This document shows, piece by piece, positions 1-5,318 of a stretch of DNA of 8,840 nucleotides. Position numbers and translations under genes: made by a program. Under the pieces are notes generated by a model. That model saw only the letters and a list, made by a program, of their open reading frames with translations, was not told where the DNA came from and made no database searches. Location: NCBI GenBank assembly GCA_001507935.1, contig LGET01000056.1:1-8840 (forward strand), in the 5' to 3' direction. The DNA is from Thermococcales archaeon 44_46 (lineage in GTDB: Archaea > Methanobacteriota_B > Thermococci > Thermococcales > Thermococcaceae). How positions within the stretch are numbered: position 1 is the stretch's first letter; each line of letters opens with the position of its first letter.

Positions 1-483
1 AAATACTACTCCATAGCCGTTTCAAAAACGTTTCTTGTAACTGTCACACCCAATATATTCTGGTATAAAAGTCTGGATTTGGGTTCTCCCGAGAAGCTTG
101 AAAGATTCGAAATCAGGCTTGATGAGCTTGATAAGTCCCCAAAAAGCTTACATTCCATGGTAACAGCTTTTATAGAGGCAAACAAAAAGCTGGAGCAGAT
201 AATAGATGCTTTAAAAACTATTGAGAGCTACAGAAACAACCTCATGAAGAGCATTAAGGAAAGATATTTGAAGGAAATCGGCGACATGACCCAGCTTGCT
301 ATCCTTCATTACTTGTTGCTCTACGGTAACACAACAGTCGAGCAGTTAAGCGATGTTTTGAACCTCAAAGAAAGAGAAATTAAGGAGAAGATTGAGGAAC
401 TCTCAAAAGTGATACCGCTAAGCTTAAAAGAAGACATCATAGAAATTGATGAGGAAGAGCTTATGAAAAGAGAAGCAAAATGA
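1..483 (+). CDS. C-terminal part of an unidentified protein with a probable winged-helix end (5' truncated)
   Basis: The reading frame is open from the first base of the window, so 160 codons of a gene that begins upstream are visible, ending in TGA at 481-483. I do not recognise the family. The visible part starts with a beta-rich stretch (SKTFLVTVTPNIFWYKSLDL). Next comes a charged, probably helical and coiled-coil segment (about residues 35-90 of the fragment), then a stretch resembling a winged helix-turn-helix (IGDMTQLAILHYLLLYGNTT, then VEQLSDVLNL and KEREIKEKIEELSK). A short beta strand (EDIIEI) and an acidic tail follow. This suggests a regulator or a nucleic-acid or protein adaptor, but that is inference. 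A TTG at 79 could be read as a start, but it has no ribosome binding site and the frame continues upstream through well-formed protein. The gene ends 10 bp before the ferredoxin gene and is probably co-transcribed with it and the lipid reductase. Confidence 0.75.
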   Translation, partial: KYYSIAVSKTFLVTVTPNIFWYKSLDLGSPEKLERFEIRLDELDKSPKSLHSMVTAFIEANKKLEQIIDALKTIESYRNNLMKSIKERYLKEIGDMTQLAILHYLLLYGNTTVEQLSDVLNLKEREIKEKIEELSKVIPLSLKEDIIEIDEEELMKREAK

Positions 484-493
484 GGGGGTTGCC

Positions 494-697
494 ATGCCAG
501 AAAAAATTAGGATCATTGTAAACGAGGATAAGTGCTATCTCTGCGGTGGCTGTGCTGGAGTTTGTCCGGCCCTTGCGATAAGAGTTTCCTCTTCAAGGTG
601 GGAGTTCTTCCCCGATAAATGCATTTCCTGCAGAATATGTGTAAGTACTTGCCCTGTGGGAGCTTTAAGTGCTGAACCTCTGGAGGGAGAGTCATGA
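494..697 (+). CDS. 2[4Fe-4S] ferredoxin, probable electron donor to the adjacent geranylgeranyl reductase
   Basis: A 67-residue protein with two classical four-cysteine cluster motifs: C14-x2-C17-x2-C20-x3-C24-P and C43-x2-C46-x2-C49-x3-C53-P. This is the bacterial-type dicluster ferredoxin fold, a soluble cytoplasmic low-potential one-electron carrier. The ATG at 494 follows GAGGGGG at 482-488, a good archaeal ribosome binding site that overlaps the stop of the preceding gene. The stop TGA (695-697) overlaps the ATG of the reductase gene as ATGA, which points to coupled translation. Ferredoxin is known to supply electrons to archaeal geranylgeranyl reductases, as in Methanosarcina, so the pairing is functionally sensible. 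That this protein is the donor here is inference from position. No extra domain or signal peptide is seen. Confidence 0.93.
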   Translation: MPEKIRIIVNEDKCYLCGGCAGVCPALAIRVSSSRWEFFPDKCISCRICVSTCPVGALSAEPLEGES

Positions 698-1875
698 AAT
701 ACGACGTTGTTGTTGTCGGGGCTGGAATTGCGGGCCCAATAGTCGCTAGAAATGTTGCCAAGGAAGGGTACTCAGTTCTTCTCATAGATAAGAAGTCTGC
801 TATAGGCGCCCCAAAGCAGTGTGCTGAGGGAATCAACATAACAGTCTTTGAGAAATACGATATTCCCTACGATAAGAGATTCATAAACCGCGAGATTTAC
901 GGAGCAAAGCTATATTCTCCGAGCGGTTACGAGCTTGAACTCAGGTACAACGATGTAAGCGGGGTTATTTTGGAGAGAAAAGTATTCGATAAAATGCTCG
1001 CTTTCTATGCTGCAAGGGCTGGAGCCGATGTGCTCGTCAGAACTGAGGCTGTAGATGTCATTAGGGAAAACGGCGCTATAAAAGGAATAAGAGCAAAACA
1101 CGAAGGAGAGCCCATTGAAATATATGCCGACGTTATTGTAGCAGCTGATGGTGTTGAGAGCACCATAGCGAGGAAGGCAGGCATAAACACCTACGCTCCA
1201 CCCCACGAGTTCGACTCTTCCTATGAATACGAAATGCTCATCGAGGGATTTGATCCGGACATGATCCATCTGTGGTTTGGAAATGAAATTGCACCAAGAG
1301 GCTACGTATGGGTCTTTCCAAAAGATGAAGATAGGGCCAACGTCGGCATTGGCATAAACTCCGATAATCCAAAAACAGCTAAGTACTACCTCGACAAGTG
1401 GCTCAAGGAAAACAACATCCCGGCAAAGAAACTCCTCGAAATTAACGTTGGAGTAGTCCCAGTTGGTGGTATCGTCAAGGAGCTTGCCAAAGACAATGTG
1501 GTCGTTGTGGGAGATGCTGCCAGACAGGTAAACCCAATGCACGGCGGTGGAATGGCAGAAGCCATGGAGGCAGGAACAATAGCAAGCAAATGGATAGTAA
1601 AAGCACTTGAAGAGGAAAACCTTGAACTTCTGAAGAACTATACAAAAGAGTGGTGGGAAAAGGACGGCAAAAGATTGGAAAGAGTCCTTAAAGTCAGAAA
1701 AGTCGTGGAAAAATTAACTGACGAAGATCTGGATGTATTTATCCAAGTGCTAAGCGGGGCAGATGCGGAAAAAATTGCAGGCGGCGATTATCTGGAAGTC
1801 ATAAAGGCCCTCCTCAAGCATCCAAAAGTGCTCATGAGCCCAAGAAGGATAGCCCTCCTTAAGGAGCTTCTCTGA
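694..1875 (+). CDS. FAD-dependent geranylgeranyl reductase (digeranylgeranylglycerophospholipid reductase family)
   Basis: A 393-residue flavoprotein of the geranylgeranyl reductase family, close to the family's usual length of about 390-400. The N-terminal Rossmann motif is GAGIAG at residues 9-14, followed by an acidic strand end at D32. PKQCAEG at 40-46 carries C43, in the conserved cysteine region near the flavin. The DG motif ([11 protein letters not shown]) is at 150-160, the family hallmark YxWxFP (GYVWVFP) at 203-209, and the GD flavin motif ([18 protein letters not shown]) starts at 269. These enzymes saturate the double bonds of geranylgeranyl chains in archaeal ether lipids. They act on membrane-bound lipid from the cytoplasmic side with reduced FAD. 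The ATG at 694 is preceded by GGAGGGAG inside the ferredoxin gene and overlaps its stop. The order ferredoxin-reductase supports a lipid-saturation operon. Whether the substrate is the phospholipid or a free prenyl alcohol or diphosphate cannot be read from sequence. Confidence 0.93.
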   Translation: MKYDVVVVGAGIAGPIVARNVAKEGYSVLLIDKKSAIGAPKQCAEGINITVFEKYDIPYDKRFINREIYGAKLYSPSGYELELRYNDVSGVILERKVFDKMLAFYAARAGADVLVRTEAVDVIRENGAIKGIRAKHEGEPIEIYADVIVAADGVESTIARKAGINTYAPPHEFDSSYEYEMLIEGFDPDMIHLWFGNEIAPRGYVWVFPKDEDRANVGIGINSDNPKTAKYYLDKWLKENNIPAKKLLEINVGVVPVGGIVKELAKDNVVVVGDAARQVNPMHGGGMAEAMEAGTIASKWIVKALEEENLELLKNYTKEWWEKDGKRLERVLKVRKVVEKLTDEDLDVFIQVLSGADAEKIAGGDYLEVIKALLKHPKVLMSPRRIALLKELL

Positions 1876-1920
1876 TTCTAACTTTTAAGTTATAACTTCT
1901 AACCTCTATTTTTTCTTCGG
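1876..1920. terminator. Convergent 3' ends of the lipid-reductase operon and topA, with T-runs and a 12-bp palindrome
   Basis: Only 23 bp separate the stop codons of the reductase gene and the convergent topA. The gap holds a perfect palindrome, AAGTTATAACTT at 1887-1898. Just inside the topA end there are runs of six and five T on the + strand (around 1909-1914 and 1921-1925). Archaeal termination relies on such U-tracts, so + strand transcripts probably end here, antisense to the last codons of topA. No clear GC-rich stem is present. Confidence 0.4.
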
Positions 1921-4052
1921 TTTTTGTAGCAGTTCATATCAAGGCACACTTCGTATTCTCTATTGCGCTCTTTGATCTTCACTATTGGGGCATTTCCGCA
2001 TTCAGGGCATGTCTTTCCAGTTGGGATTATTTCTCCCCTTTGGAGAAGTGGATATGTGACATTGCAGTTGGGCCAGCTGGAGCAGCCTACGAACCTCTTT
2101 CCGGTTTTTCTGTTATATTTCACAACCAGGTCGCCACCGCATTTGGGACATTTCCCCACTATTATGATGTCCTCTCTCTTTTCGGCAGACTTTTTGATAC
2201 TCTCCTCTTCTTCTGCAGTAAGTTCCTTTGTGCTAGCACGTTTCTTATTTTCTTTGTTTTTCTGGCTCTCAACAAACGTTTCCAGAAGTTTTTTCCCTAT
2301 TTCTTTCTCTTTTTGCTTGAATTCTTTTAATATTTTTACCAGGGTTTCCTTGGACTCTTCGATAACTTTTTCCTTGCTTACTTTTTTCTGCATTATCTGT
2401 TCCATCTTTTCTTCAAACTCCTTCGTCAGCTCTACGCTTATTATGTCTGGGACGTTGTTTTCCAGGGCTTCTATCACCTTCATGCCGAGAGGAGTCACCT
2501 TTATCTGTTTCTTGCCCTCTATGTAGCCCCTCGAATATAAGGTTTCTAATATTTGGGCTCTTGTAGCCTTGGTTCCAATGCCGAGGTCTTCCATTTTCTT
2601 GATGACACTTGCTGGAGAATACCTTGCTGGTGGTTTGGTTTTCTTCTTCTCTCTCTTTATCTGGATAACTTTTACTCTCTCCCCTTCCTCGAACTTTGGA
2701 AGCAAAACTTCATCAAATTTAACGTACTTGCCGTAAATCTTCAGCCATCCCTCTTTAATTGTCCTTGAGCCGCTGAGGATAAAGCGGTGGTTGTTTGAGT
2801 TTATGATTACTTTCATACTCTCTCTTACGGCGGGGTCAGCGAATGCGGCTAAGAATCTCCTAACTATCAAATCGTAAAGATTCTGCTCATCTTTGCTTAG
2901 ATCTCCGGGTTTGGGCAGCTCACCAGTTGGATATATTGCCGGGTGTGCGGGGTCGTCTTTTTTACCCTCAACCGGTTTTAAGACCCCCTTTCCCAAAAGC
3001 TCGTGAGCATGGGGCTTATAATCTGGAATTTTAGCAAGGTTTTGGATAATATACTGATAGTTCAAATTTTCCGGAAGTTTTTGGGACGAGGTTCTAGGGT
3101 ATGAGATGAAAGATTTTTCATACAAACTTTGTGCTATTTCGAGGGTCTTCTTTGGGCTGTAGCCGAAGGCAGAGTAAGCTTCCCTTTGAAGTGTCCCAAG
3201 GTCGAAGGGATGAGGGGGATTTCTCTGCTGCTGTTTTATCTCCACTTTCTCTACAAATGCAGGTCCTTTTTTAGCCTCTTCAACGATTTTCTTAGCCTCT
3301 TCCTCGTTAAAAATGCGATCCTTCTCATAAACGGCTGTGTATTGTTGGCCGTTTTTTTCGAGAATCATTTTTATGACCCAGTACGGCGTGGGGACGAAAT
3401 TTGCGATTTCCCTTTCCCTTTCAACCAAGAACTTCAACGTCGGCCCTTGAACCCTTCCCGTGCTTAAAACTATCCACTTACCGCTGGCTTTTCTTATAGC
3501 CGAGCTCAACGCTCTAGAGAGGTTTACTCCCCAGTACCAGTCAAGGACGTGCCTTGCTATTCCAGCATCGGCCATTCCGAAGTTAATCGTCGGCTCTAAG
3601 TTATACCACGCTTTTAACAGGTCTTTTTTCGTGAGTGCGGAGAACTTCATTCTCTTCGCCTTTGAAGGATCAACGCCGCAGGCATATTTTAACGCAGTAT
3701 ACCCTATTACCTCACCTTCGGTATCGTAGTCACACGCAACGACAAACTCATCCGCCCTCTTTGCGAGCTCTCTAAGGGCTTTTATGTAATCCTTAGCGTA
3801 GCTTTTTCCCTTTTCTGCAACATAAACGGGAACCCATTCTATATCAAAAACCGGGTAGCCGTAAGTTTTCTCTTTGGGAGCGAGTGAGAAGAGGTGTCCA
3901 ACAGCCGGGGCGACTATTATTTTTTTCCCATCTCTTGTGAGCTCATAGTAAGGGACTTTACCGATGGTCTTCCTTACCGGCTTACCTTCGGCAAGGGCAT
4001 AGGCTATTTTTCTGGCTACGTTTGGCTTCTCTGCAATTATGAGCGTAGTCAT
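1899..4052 (-). CDS. topA: DNA topoisomerase I (archaeal type IA)
   Basis: A 717-residue type IA topoisomerase, which relaxes negative supercoils by single-strand passage through a 5'-phosphotyrosine intermediate. The Toprim domain starts at IIAEKP (E8, K9). It carries the metal triad as D108-Y-D110-T-E112-G-E114. RVQGPTL is at 200-206. The catalytic tyrosine is Y318 in [10 protein letters not shown], with R320 following. The cleavage/strand-passage region continues with [11 protein letters not shown] near 489-499. A lysine/glutamate-rich helical linker at about 545-630 leads to two C4 zinc-finger-like motifs: C635-x2-C638...C657-x5-C663 and C682-x2-C685...C703-x4-C708. I chose the ATG at 4052 because GAGGGG (4062-4057) sits just upstream and the protein then starts at the conserved Toprim strand. 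A longer frame back to 4154 runs through the structured RNA and is not credible. The gene is convergent with the lipid operon and lies downstream of the transporter and guide RNA on the same strand. Confidence 0.96.
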   Translation of the reverse strand: MTTLIIAEKPNVARKIAYALAEGKPVRKTIGKVPYYELTRDGKKIIVAPAVGHLFSLAPKEKTYGYPVFDIEWVPVYVAEKGKSYAKDYIKALRELAKRADEFVVACDYDTEGEVIGYTALKYACGVDPSKAKRMKFSALTKKDLLKAWYNLEPTINFGMADAGIARHVLDWYWGVNLSRALSSAIRKASGKWIVLSTGRVQGPTLKFLVEREREIANFVPTPYWVIKMILEKNGQQYTAVYEKDRIFNEEEAKKIVEEAKKGPAFVEKVEIKQQQRNPPHPFDLGTLQREAYSAFGYSPKKTLEIAQSLYEKSFISYPRTSSQKLPENLNYQYIIQNLAKIPDYKPHAHELLGKGVLKPVEGKKDDPAHPAIYPTGELPKPGDLSKDEQNLYDLIVRRFLAAFADPAVRESMKVIINSNNHRFILSGSRTIKEGWLKIYGKYVKFDEVLLPKFEEGERVKVIQIKREKKKTKPPARYSPASVIKKMEDLGIGTKATRAQILETLYSRGYIEGKKQIKVTPLGMKVIEALENNVPDIISVELTKEFEEKMEQIMQKKVSKEKVIEESKETLVKILKEFKQKEKEIGKKLLETFVESQKNKENKKRASTKELTAEEEESIKKSAEKREDIIIVGKCPKCGGDLVVKYNRKTGKRFVGCSSWPNCNVTYPLLQRGEIIPTGKTCPECGNAPIVKIKERNREYEVCLDMNCYKNRRKNRG

Positions 4053-4080
4053 GATACCCCTCTCACTTCCTTTAAAAAGG

Positions 4081-4091
4081 GAGTATAAGAA
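4081..4091 (-). promoter_or_regulatory. Candidate TATA element for topA
   Basis: On the - strand, AAAAAATTCTTATACTC resembles a BRE plus TATA box centred near 4086. Initiation about 26 nt downstream would fall near 4060, leaving a leader of roughly 8-10 nt that just includes the GAGGGG site. A second A/T-rich element (CTTTTTAAAGG, 4079-4069) lies too close to the ATG to serve as the TATA box. Confidence 0.4.
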
Positions 4092-4103
4092 TTTTTTGGA
4101 AGT

Positions 4104-4262
4104 TGTGGGCCGGCAACAGAGGCCCGCGTTCACTTTTCGCGCGGGTGGATGCACCGGCCCTGTGGGCTCGGCGTGAGCACGCTCCGCTCATAGAGCCCGA
4201 TACCTTGCGGAGGCGGGTTCAACCGAGCCCGTGCGAGGAGACTGATTGTCCCCTCGCTGTCG
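4104..4262 (-). ncRNA. H/ACA guide RNA with two pocketed hairpins plus a 5' hairpin (predicted 23S rRNA pseudouridylation guide)
   Basis: A GC-rich block of about 160 nt between two A/T-rich genes. Read on the - strand it folds into three hairpins. The first stem pairs 4257-4248 with 4242-4233 (10 bp, one G-U). The second has an 8-bp lower stem (4230-4223 with 4171-4164), an internal pocket and a 6-bp upper stem (4212-4207 with 4187-4182), followed at once by ACA (4163-4161). The third has a 7-bp lower stem (4160-4154 with 4113-4107), a pocket and a 6-bp upper stem (4145-4140 with 4128-4123), again followed by ACA (4106-4104). ACA after each pocketed hairpin is the archaeal H/ACA layout. The strand is also set by the 10-bp stem, which has G-U on this strand but A-C on the other. 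Each pocketed apical loop has UGA near its 3' base, compatible with an L7Ae kink-loop, though I could not resolve the motif. It would act with Cbf5, Nop10, Gar1 and L7Ae. The ends are estimated. I do not assign it to a named Pyrococcus RNA. Confidence 0.72.
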
Positions 4263-4284
4263 GCACTCTAAGATATGAGTGAAA

Positions 4285-4294
4285 GGTTAAATTC
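4285..4294 (-). promoter_or_regulatory. Candidate TATA element for the H/ACA RNA
   Basis: AAAGAATTTAACC on the - strand, at the very end of the transporter gene, is a weak BRE/TATA match centred near 4289. Initiation 26 nt downstream would fall near 4263, just ahead of the first hairpin. The RNA could instead be processed from the transporter mRNA, since both are on the same strand. Confidence 0.3.
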
Positions 4295-4295
4295 T

Positions 4296-5162
4296 TTACG
4301 CTGTTGTTATCAAAACTACACCCACAACGGCTAACACCAATCCTGCAAATATCTTAGCGTTTGGCGGCTCTTTTAGAAGTGCTATGGCAAGAAGGGAGGA
4401 TATAATTGGGTTTACAGCACTTACCGGGGCAGAGATCTGGGAACCGACTAGGCTTACAGACTTAACAAATGCGTATTGCCCAATTATCAATCCAAGTAAA
4501 GCTGCTCCCGAAAGTACCGCAACTTCCCTCCGCGTAATTTCCCTTAGTTCCTCCGAATATTTAGGTAGGAATGCACTAATCCCAAATGCGGCAAATATCA
4601 TTCTAATACCAGCTAAAGAGAGAGGAGAAACTTGTGAAGAAAGAAAATCGAGCAGTGTTATTGCAATACTCCATGAAATGGGTGCTAAAAGGGCGAATAC
4701 AAACCCCTTGGTATCTAAGTGCTCTTCAATCTCTCCCTTTCTGACGATGACAATTGCCAAAAATACAAGGAATGCTCCAACGATTATCTGAGCATTTATG
4801 CTTCTACCTAGAAACAACCAGGCCCATAATATGGTCCAGAGAGGATAGGAGGAGGTTATTGGGACTGTTCTTGATACCCCCATCAACCTGAGAGCACTGA
4901 AGTAGAAATAATCTCCTATAACAAAGCCAAACTGTCCAGAGATAAACGCGATCACGAGAATCTGCCAATCGAGAGATAATATCTCGACATAGTTTCCAGT
5001 GAACAAGAATAAACAAGCGTAAAAAAGTGCCGTAATATAGAGCCTAACTATATTAACGGTGACTGCACTTTTGTTTCTCATTCCAATTTTCACTAGAACT
5101 GAAGCAGTTCCCCATCCAAATGCCGAAATCAGTGCGAGTAGTGCTCCGAGTAAGGTGTTCAT
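4296..5162 (-). CDS. DMT-superfamily transporter with two EamA domains
   Basis: A 288-residue, very hydrophobic protein with about ten predicted membrane spans (roughly 4-25, 36-56, 66-86, 98-118, 124-140, 152-172, 180-199, 214-235, 243-264, 270-287). It is built as two tandem EamA halves, the usual size and layout of the drug/metabolite transporter superfamily. The signature end of each half is visible: PITSSYPLWTILWAWLFLGR at 101-120 and APVSAVNPIISSLLAIALLK at 245-264. The protein would sit in the cytoplasmic membrane and export or import a small metabolite. The substrate cannot be told from sequence. The ATG at 5162 has no ribosome binding site, but a TATA box lies about 26 bp upstream, so the mRNA is probably leaderless. 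It is transcribed towards the H/ACA RNA and topA, with no obvious functional link to them. Confidence 0.88.
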   Translation of the reverse strand: MNTLLGALLALISAFGWGTASVLVKIGMRNKSAVTVNIVRLYITALFYACLFLFTGNYVEILSLDWQILVIAFISGQFGFVIGDYFYFSALRLMGVSRTVPITSSYPLWTILWAWLFLGRSINAQIIVGAFLVFLAIVIVRKGEIEEHLDTKGFVFALLAPISWSIAITLLDFLSSQVSPLSLAGIRMIFAAFGISAFLPKYSEELREITRREVAVLSGAALLGLIIGQYAFVKSVSLVGSQISAPVSAVNPIISSLLAIALLKEPPNAKIFAGLVLAVVGVVLITTA

Positions 5163-5183
5163 GTTGAGAAAGGTGAGTGCTTA

Positions 5184-5193
5184 ATTTAAAAAC
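5184..5193 (-). promoter_or_regulatory. TATA box of the transporter gene (leaderless start)
   Basis: On the - strand GTTTTTAAAT is a strong archaeal TATA box, with AAG of a possible BRE just upstream. Its centre (near 5188) is about 26 bp from the ATG at 5162. Transcription should therefore begin at or beside the start codon, in keeping with the missing Shine-Dalgarno sequence. Confidence 0.55.
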
Positions 5194-5232
5194 TTAACGT
5201 TTCGAAAACTATCTTAACTTCTTACCAGAGAG

Positions 5233-5240
5233 CTTAAAAA
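5233..5240 (+). promoter_or_regulatory. Candidate TATA element for the box C/D sRNA
   Basis: CTTAAAAA, centred near 5237, lies about 22-26 bp before the predicted 5' end of the sRNA. It gives the RNA its own promoter, divergent from that of the transporter gene. Confidence 0.45.
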
Positions 5241-5245
5241 CCTTT

Positions 5246-5260
5246 GAATTAAAAATAAAG
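5246..5260 (-). terminator. T-rich candidate terminator downstream of the 565-residue protein gene
   Basis: On the - strand CTTTATTTTTAATTC lies about 60 nt past the stop at 5318, followed by GGTTTTTAAG (5242-5233). Such U-rich tracts terminate archaeal transcription. If used, the 3' UTR of this mRNA would be antisense to the whole box C/D sRNA. Confidence 0.4.
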
Positions 5261-5318
5261 TGGTGATGAGCTCGGCAAATCTGAGCGTTGCTATGATGAC
5301 GATCTTGAGTGCTGATGT
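5259..5318 (+). ncRNA. Box C/D sRNA, dual guide predicted for tRNA-Leu
   Basis: All four boxes are perfect and correctly spaced: box C GTGATGA (5263-5269), an 11-nt D' guide (5270-5280), box D' CTGA (5281-5284), an 8-nt spacer, box C' ATGATGA (5293-5299), a 12-nt D guide (5300-5311), and box D CTGA (5312-5315). The total of about 60 nt is typical of archaeal C/D sRNAs, which direct fibrillarin, Nop5 and L7Ae to 2'-O-methylate the target base paired to the fifth guide nucleotide upstream of D or D'. The D guide is complementary to ACUCAAGAUC, the anticodon loop of archaeal tRNA-Leu(CAA), with C34 in the methylation position. The D' guide is complementary to UUGCCGAGC of the tRNA-Leu D arm, placing G10. 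The targets come from recalled tRNA sequences. The RNA ends at the stop codon of the convergent gene. The outer ends are estimated. Confidence 0.88.

Noticed and set aside
62..81. TATAAAA at 64-70 and TTG at 79 as promoter and start of the first gene
   Set aside because: The TATA box is too close to the TTG to place a leader, no ribosome binding site precedes it, and the frame is open with plausible protein to the window edge.
910..1542. 210-codon open frame on the - strand inside the reductase gene
   Set aside because: It is antisense to a gene with all family motifs, has no recognisable protein character, and is a reading-frame shadow. The other opposite-strand frames within topA, the transporter, the 565-residue protein gene and the DHH gene are shadows likewise.
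4053..4154. N-terminal extension of topA by 34 codons to an upstream ATG
   Set aside because: The extension runs through the structured GC-rich RNA, has no family-like sequence, and the ATG at 4052 has a GAGGGG site and starts exactly at the conserved Toprim strand.
4098..4262. The structured RNA read on the + strand, with TTTAAAAA at 4070-4077 as its promoter
   Set aside because: The + strand folds too, and the TATA spacing would fit, but the ACA trinucleotides after both pocketed stems, the 15-nt spacing and the G-U versus A-C pair all favour the - strand. The choice is strong but not proven.
4104..4262. RNase P RNA, SRP RNA or a tRNA (GGGTTCAA looks like a T-loop)
   Set aside because: None of the conserved RNase P or SRP core sequences is present, the block is too short, and the bases around GGGTTCAA do not form a T-arm or cloverleaf. 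That sequence is the complement of the guide strand.
5270..5280. D' guide of the C/D sRNA as a 23S rRNA guide, because CTCGGCAAA also occurs in rRNA
   Set aside because: As I recall it, the match is in the same sense as the rRNA, not complementary, so it could not pair. The tRNA-Leu D arm is complementary.
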